A DNA stretch of 64,000 bases from Flavobacterium sp. 245 (lineage in GTDB: Bacteria > Bacteroidota > Bacteroidia > Flavobacteriales > Flavobacteriaceae): assembly GCF_004362055.1 (NCBI RefSeq), contig NZ_SNXB01000004.1, forward strand, positions 124,001 through 188,000. Direction: 5' to 3'. Position numbers and translations under genes: made by a program. Below are positions 63,491-64,000 of this stretch, one piece after another; position 1 is the first letter of the stretch, and the number at the start of each line of letters is the position of its first letter. The notes below the pieces were generated by a model that was given only the letters and a program-made list of their open reading frames with translations, was not told where the DNA came from and searched no databases.

Positions 63491-64000
63491 CTAAGAAATT
63501 ACTCCCGAACCAACTAATTCATTATCTAAATACCACGCAACAAATTGACCCTCAGTAATAGCTGATTGAGGTTCATCAAAATGAACATACATTCCGTCTT
63601 CAAATTGGTATAAAACTGCTTTTTGCAAAGGCTGACGGTAACGAATTCTCGCCATCACTTCCATTGATTCACCTGATTTTAAAGCTAAATCAGTTCTAAC
63701 CCAGTGAACTTCAGAATTCCCAACAAACAAAGCTTTTTTAAACAAACCTGGATGGTTGCTCGACAAACCTGTATAAATAGTATTTGTATCAACATCTGTA
63801 GCAATTACAAACAATGGATCTGTAGTTCCACCTACATTCAAGCCTTTTCTTTGTCCGTTTGTAAAATAATGTGCACCTTGGTGTTTTCCAACCACTTTTC
63901 CCATCGTTGGCAAATAATTCAATTTTTCAGATGCTGCTTTTAGTTGTTCTTCTAAAGATAATCCTGCTGTTTCTTTATCGGCATAAATTGAATCATCTTT
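63491..64000 (-). CDS. mnmA: tRNA 2-thiouridine(34) synthase MnmA (C-terminal part; 5' end outside window)
   Basis: The frame is open to the right edge (170 residues seen). MnmA thiolates U34 of the wobble position in Lys, Glu and Gln tRNAs. The visible part includes [53 protein letters not shown] and the C-terminal barrel with [19 protein letters not shown]. The region with the active Cys is outside the window. The gene ends 46 nt before the subtilase start. Confidence 0.92.
   Translation of the reverse strand, partial: KDDSIYADKETAGLSLEEQLKAASEKLNYLPTMGKVVGKHQGAHYFTNGQRKGLNVGGTTDPLFVIATDVDTNTIYTGLSSNHPGLFKKALFVGNSEVHWVRTDLALKSGESMEVMARIRYRQPLQKAVLYQFEDGMYVHFDEPQSAITEGQFVAWYLDNELVGSGVIS

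Noticed and set aside
1..64000. tRNA or rRNA genes
   Set aside because: I saw no cloverleaf-like or rRNA-like sequence, but a covariance search was not possible.

Overview
The window reads as chromosomal DNA of a Flavobacterium-type Bacteroidetes. It is AT-rich, many genes have the Bacteroidetes -7 box TAnnTTTG 15-40 nt before the start codon, and the proteins include SusC/RagA-type TonB receptors, a type IX secretion (T9SS) sorting domain, a CapA/SPT-like sphingolipid or sulfonolipid enzyme, DUF4834, DUF3810 and DUF3857. No rRNA, tRNA, transposase or CRISPR was seen. No gap between genes exceeds 300 bases. Both edges cut genes: a sensor/regulator on the left and mnmA on the right.

Layout. 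1-7.9 kb: the partial sensor, uvrA, a small membrane protein and an MscS channel. 7.9-13.8 kb: a leftward surface-glycan set (flippase, glycosyltransferase, YfhO membrane protein, DUF4834). 13.9-18.1 kb: outer-membrane transporter-like protein, GNAT-like protein, lipoprotein, and an alpha-oxoamine synthase. 18.3-24.5 kb: a nitrite/nitric oxide island with copper nitrite reductase fused to cytochrome c, NirV, an SCO-like protein, a polytopic His-rich membrane protein, the iron-sulfur repair protein RIC/ScdA, an azurin lipoprotein and an Rrf2 regulator. Three of its transcription units carry almost the same 24-bp palindrome. 24.7-36.8 kb: NYN protein, glutamate-synthase-like flavoprotein, three paralogous lipoproteins, GH88 hydrolase, purine NTP pyrophosphatase, DEAD helicase and DUF389.

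36.8-39.2 kb is a short array of three gene cassettes (nitrilase-like hydrolase, unknown anchored protein, GrpB-like). They are separated by attC-like sites whose R' and R'' core sequences pair cassette by cassette, as in integrons, but no integrase is in view. The array sits between two homologous copies of the 5' end of a tiny lysine-rich gene.

39.3-50.7 kb: dipeptidase, DUF3810, then a leftward pair in which a SusC-like receptor seems to lack its plug domain while the adjoining alpha-2-macroglobulin protein contains a complete plug. An ECF sigma factor and a membrane partner follow. 50.9-64 kb: acyltransferase, CoA pyrophosphatase, DUF4268, a three-gene operon (YwqK/MORN-repeat protein plus two DUF3857 proteins, the second lacking the catalytic residues), nitronate monooxygenase, a T9SS-sorted subtilase, and the 3' part of mnmA. 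Word-like and minisatellite repeats fill several of the gaps.
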